The notes under the pieces were generated by a model, which saw only the letters and a list, made by a program, of their open reading frames with translations, did not search any database and was not told the DNA's origin. Shown here in pieces: positions 13,906 through 16,648 of a stretch of 16,648 nt of DNA. This DNA is from Desulfovibrio sp. GTDB lineage: Bacteria > Desulfobacterota > Desulfovibrionia > Desulfovibrionales > Desulfovibrionaceae. The stretch is from positions 1 through 16,648 of the forward strand of contig DONZ01000210.1 in assembly GCA_003512875.1 (NCBI GenBank), given 5' to 3'. A program made the position numbers and the translations under genes. Every line of letters begins with the position of its first letter. The first letter of the stretch is position 1.

Positions 13906-15969
13906 ATGTCAAACTCTTTGCAAAATCAACGCACGTATGCATTTATCGGAACAAGCGGCTGCGGTAAAACGTCCATTGCCGAAATGCTTTTATTTCAATC
14001 CGGCATTATCAACCGTTTAGGAGCCATTGAAGACGGTACGACTGCTCTTGACTATGAGCCGGAAGAAATTAAACGCCGCGGTTCAATCCAGCCGGGTTTT
14101 GCAAATTTCACTTGGAATAAAAACCCCCATTCCTTAATTGATATTCCCGGAGACAATAACTTCAACGCCGACACGGAGCTTTTGCTCAAAGCCGTCGACG
14201 GTGCGGTATTGGTTATCGACGCCATTGACGGCGTGCGCCCTCAAACCAAAAAAATGTGGGCGTATATCCAGCAGGAAAAACTTCCGACCATTGTTTTCAT
14301 CAACAAAATGGACCGTGAACTCGCTAATTTCGATATGGCGTTCAACAGCCTTTCCACCACGCTCGGCATGAAACCCGTTGTGTTCTATATGCCTATTATC
14401 GAGCATAATGAATTTGTCGGACTTATCGATATTTTCCCCGCGAAAGCCCTTTATTTCATCGGGGACGGCAAGGTCGAGGAAAAGGAAATTCCCGATGAAC
14501 TCAAAGACGAAGCCCATTTGCTCCGTGATATTTCAGTGGAAAATATCGCCGGCTCAAGCGAAGAACTTATGGAAAAATTCCTTGCGGAAGGCACGCTTTC
14601 CATGGAAGAAATCCATAACGCCCTGCGTTCTGCGACAATACACCGCGACATTGTGCCCGTTTTGGTGGGCAGCGCTTTGGCGAACAAAGGCGGACGCCGC
14701 CTGCTCAATTCCATTGACGCGTACATGCCTTCTCCTCTTGATAGGGCTCCTTACGAAGGCAAAGACGGCAGCACCCGCAAGGCGGACGATGAAGCTTGTT
14801 CCGCTTTTGTCTGCAAAACCCTCAACGATCCTTTTGCGGGACACATCAATATCATGCGTGTGATTTCCGGTTCCCTTTCTTCCGATTCCACTCTTAAAAA
14901 CGTCTGCTCCGGTGAAAATGAAAGAATGAGTTCCTTAATCACCCTGAACGGAAAAGTGCAAAATCCATGCAAAGACACATTGCACGCAGGAGCGGTTATC
15001 GCTGTCGCAAAGCTTAAAAATACGCAAACAGGCGATACCCTTTGCGATGAAAAAGCGCCCTTTGAAGTGCCTTGTCCGGATCCGCTTCCGCAGCTTATCA
15101 GCTATGGCGTAAAAGCCGCCGTAAAGGGTGAGGAAGATAAAGTTTTTGCCGCAATACAAAAACTCACGGAAGAAGATTTAAGCCTGAAACTCACCCGTGA
15201 CGAAGAAACGGGCGACACCCTCCTTTCCGGCATGGGACAGCTGCATATTGAAATTTCCGTTGAAAAGGCGAAACGCCGCGGCAAAATCGAAATCGAGCTT
15301 ACCACACCGAAAATTCCTTACCGTGAAACCATTAAAGGCAAAGTGCAAGTGCAGGGCAGACATAAAAAACAATCCGGCGGAAAAGGCCAGTTCGGGGACT
15401 GCTTTATTGAGATGGAACCGTTGCCGCGCGGCGCAGGCTATGAATTTGAAGACGCCATTGTCGGCGGTGCGATTCCGAAACAATATATTCCCGCTGTTGA
15501 CAAAGGTATTCAGGAAAGCGCAAAACGCGGTTTCCTTGCCGGTTATCCGGTCGTCGACTTCAAAGTGAAACTCTATGACGGCTCTTACCACAACGTGGAC
15601 TCTTCCGAAATGGCGTTCAAATTAGCCGGTTCCGTCGCTTTCAAAAAAGCCATGGAAGAATTGAAAGTCGTTCTTCTGGAACCTATCGCCCTTGTCACCA
15701 TTTCCATTCCTGACGAATATATGGGGGATATTATCGGCGATTTGGCTTCAAGGCGCGGAAAAGTTTTAGGCTCCGACACAGACAAAGGCGTTACTGAAAT
15801 CAAAGCCAATGTGCCTATGAGCGAAATCATGCAATATGCTTCGGATTTAAGAAGCATGACCGGCGGACAAGGCTTATTCCTCATGGAATTTGACCATTAC
15901 GACGAAGCTCCGCAGCCCGTTGTGGAAAAAGTCATTGCCGAATACGGACAAAGCAAGTCGGAAGATTAA
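13906..15969 (+). CDS. EF-G-like translational GTPase (EF-G2 type)
   Basis: At 687 residues the protein has the EF-G domain order: GTPase (about 8-285), beta barrel, domain III, domain IV (PYRETIKGKVQVQGRHKKQSGG onward) and domain V (IPDEYMGDIIGDLASRRGKVLG). Nucleotide motifs are GTSGCGKT (15-22), switch I RRGS (57-60), G3 DIPGD (79-83), NKMD (133-136) and GSA (255-257). Canonical EF-G has AHIDAGKTT, RGIT and DTPGHVDF. Here the catalytic switch II His is Asp83 and switch I Thr is Ser60. These features place it with the secondary EF-G-like group (as Thermus EF-G-2) rather than as main fusA. Its ribosomal role is unknown; slow or altered GTP hydrolysis is inference. AGGAG lies seven bases before the ATG. 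It is monocistronic, with a terminator behind it. I leave the symbol empty because fusA2 use is inconsistent. Confidence 0.93.
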   Translation: MSNSLQNQRTYAFIGTSGCGKTSIAEMLLFQSGIINRLGAIEDGTTALDYEPEEIKRRGSIQPGFANFTWNKNPHSLIDIPGDNNFNADTELLLKAVDGAVLVIDAIDGVRPQTKKMWAYIQQEKLPTIVFINKMDRELANFDMAFNSLSTTLGMKPVVFYMPIIEHNEFVGLIDIFPAKALYFIGDGKVEEKEIPDELKDEAHLLRDISVENIAGSSEELMEKFLAEGTLSMEEIHNALRSATIHRDIVPVLVGSALANKGGRRLLNSIDAYMPSPLDRAPYEGKDGSTRKADDEACSAFVCKTLNDPFAGHINIMRVISGSLSSDSTLKNVCSGENERMSSLITLNGKVQNPCKDTLHAGAVIAVAKLKNTQTGDTLCDEKAPFEVPCPDPLPQLISYGVKAAVKGEEDKVFAAIQKLTEEDLSLKLTRDEETGDTLLSGMGQLHIEISVEKAKRRGKIEIELTTPKIPYRETIKGKVQVQGRHKKQSGGKGQFGDCFIEMEPLPRGAGYEFEDAIVGGAIPKQYIPAVDKGIQESAKRGFLAGYPVVDFKVKLYDGSYHNVDSSEMAFKLAGSVAFKKAMEELKVVLLEPIALVTISIPDEYMGDIIGDLASRRGKVLGSDTDKGVTEIKANVPMSEIMQYASDLRSMTGGQGLFLMEFDHYDEAPQPVVEKVIAEYGQSKSED

Positions 15970-15997
15970 TACCCCGTACCCATAGCTTTCCCTCTTC

Positions 15998-16022
15998 GCC
16001 CCCTTTTCCAAGGGGGCTTTCC
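15998..16022 (+). terminator. intrinsic terminator of the EF-G-like gene
   Basis: GCCCCCTT (15998-16005) and AAGGGGGC (16010-16017) form an 8-bp GC-rich stem with a TTCC loop, followed by TTTCC and, after GG, TTTT. It lies 28 bp after the stop codon. A further 8-bp inverted repeat (GTTTTGCC 16024-16031, GGCAAAAC 16066-16073) follows in the gap before the next gene. Confidence 0.85.
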
Positions 16023-16102
16023 GGTTTTGCCGCACTTAAAAACATTGACCAAAAAAAAAGCCTGTGGCAAAACAATTTCCTACCCGCCTTTTTGGAGAAA
16101 AC

Positions 16103-16648
16103 ATGAAGTGTACACGCTGTAAAGCTACTGCCATTATTGATTTGCCCTCACACAATGCCGCATTTTGTGAGGAATGCTTTATCCGTTTTTTTGAAAAACA
16201 AGTCCAAAAAGGCATTGAACAGCATAATCTTCTTGAAAAAGGCGAAAAAGTGCTCGTCGCCCTTTCCGGAGGCAAGGATTCCCTTGCCCTCGCTCTTGTT
16301 CTTTCGCGTTTGGGCTATGACGTTACGGGGTTGCATATCGACCTTTCCATTGGTATTTCTTCTGAAAAGGCACGGGCGGTGGCGGAACGTTTTTGCGAAA
16401 AACACGCCATTCCCTTAATCATAAAAGAAATGGAAAAAGAGGGGCTCGCCATTCCGAAAGTCAAAGCCCGCCTTAACCGCCCGATCTGTTCCGCCTGCGG
16501 AAAAATCAAACGCTATTATTTCAACCAGACCGCCCGCGAACTCGGCTTTGACGCTTTAGCCACCGGACATAATCTGGACGACGAAATCGCCCGCCTCACG
16601 AGCAATACCCTGCGCTGGGACAGAGCTTATTTAAGCGACCAAGGACCG
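16103..16648 (+). CDS. ttuA: TtuA/Ncs6-type tRNA 2-thiouridine synthetase, 3' end cut by window edge
   Basis: Only the first 182 codons are present. The protein starts with a zinc-finger pair (C3-x-x-C6 and C22-x-x-C25). The PP-loop ATPase motif SGGKDS follows at 55-60, then RLGYDVTGLHIDLSIG, the cluster-binding PICSACGK (C129, C132; third Cys expected beyond the edge) and ATGHNLDDE. These features and their order match Thermus TtuA, which uses a 4Fe-4S cluster and ATP to thiolate m5U54 of tRNA; the eukaryotic and archaeal relative Ncs6/CTU1 thiolates U34. TtcA (C32) is more distant: it lacks the N-terminal Zn finger. Position 54 or 34 cannot be decided here. GGAGAA lies before the ATG. The gene follows a terminator, so it needs its own promoter; TTGACC at 16045-16050 is a weak candidate. 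Confidence 0.88.
   Translation, partial: MKCTRCKATAIIDLPSHNAAFCEECFIRFFEKQVQKGIEQHNLLEKGEKVLVALSGGKDSLALALVLSRLGYDVTGLHIDLSIGISSEKARAVAERFCEKHAIPLIIKEMEKEGLAIPKVKARLNRPICSACGKIKRYYFNQTARELGFDALATGHNLDDEIARLTSNTLRWDRAYLSDQGP

Overview
The window reads as a chromosomal housekeeping segment from a Gram-negative (waaA, Kdo transfer to lipid A), motile (cheV) bacterium of moderate G+C. The EF-G-like protein, with its Asp in the G3 motif, and the overall gene set look most like Desulfovibrionaceae, perhaps one of the lower-GC gut members. That placement is an inference from memory of related proteins, not from a search. I see no transposase, phage gene, CRISPR array or toxin-antitoxin pair.

Left block (1-7109, all minus strand). 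This looks like one long, tightly packed operon. In transcription order it holds a 53-residue membrane protein, waaA (Kdo transferase), trkA (K+ channel regulatory subunit), rdgB (dITP/XTP pyrophosphatase), murJ (lipid II flippase family), ispH (last step of the MEP isoprenoid pathway) and a cheV that runs off the left edge. Most junctions overlap or are a few bases apart. The theme is mostly the envelope: Kdo-lipid A, lipid II flipping and isoprenoid supply, with house-cleaning, ion and chemotaxis genes attached.

Middle (7257-9938). mnmG (tRNA U34 modification) is read to the right. It is followed by two identical tRNA-Asp(GUC) genes, the first preceded by its own consensus-like promoter, and a clean intrinsic terminator. 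About 360 bp of AT-rich, hairpin-containing DNA without a convincing gene follows, closed by a 42-nt near-perfect palindrome that can terminate transcription in both directions.

Right-middle (9939-13710). A small Dabb-domain protein (minus) and an uncharacterised 84-residue protein followed by cysK and a GNAT acetyltransferase (plus) are fired from back-to-back promoters whose -35 boxes overlap. The GNAT gene converges on trmFO (minus), with 9 bp between the stop codons.

Right end (13711-16648). trmFO diverges from an EF-G-like GTPase gene (EF-G2 type). A strong terminator follows, then a TtuA/Ncs6-type tRNA thiolation gene cut by the window edge. Four of the right-hand genes (mnmG, trmFO, EF-G2-like, ttuA-like) serve tRNA modification or translation. 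TrmFO and TtuA-like proteins act in Thermus on the same T-loop base (U54), which is the most interesting functional link here. Otherwise the window is mainly ordinary core genome; I did not find a clear novel multi-gene system.
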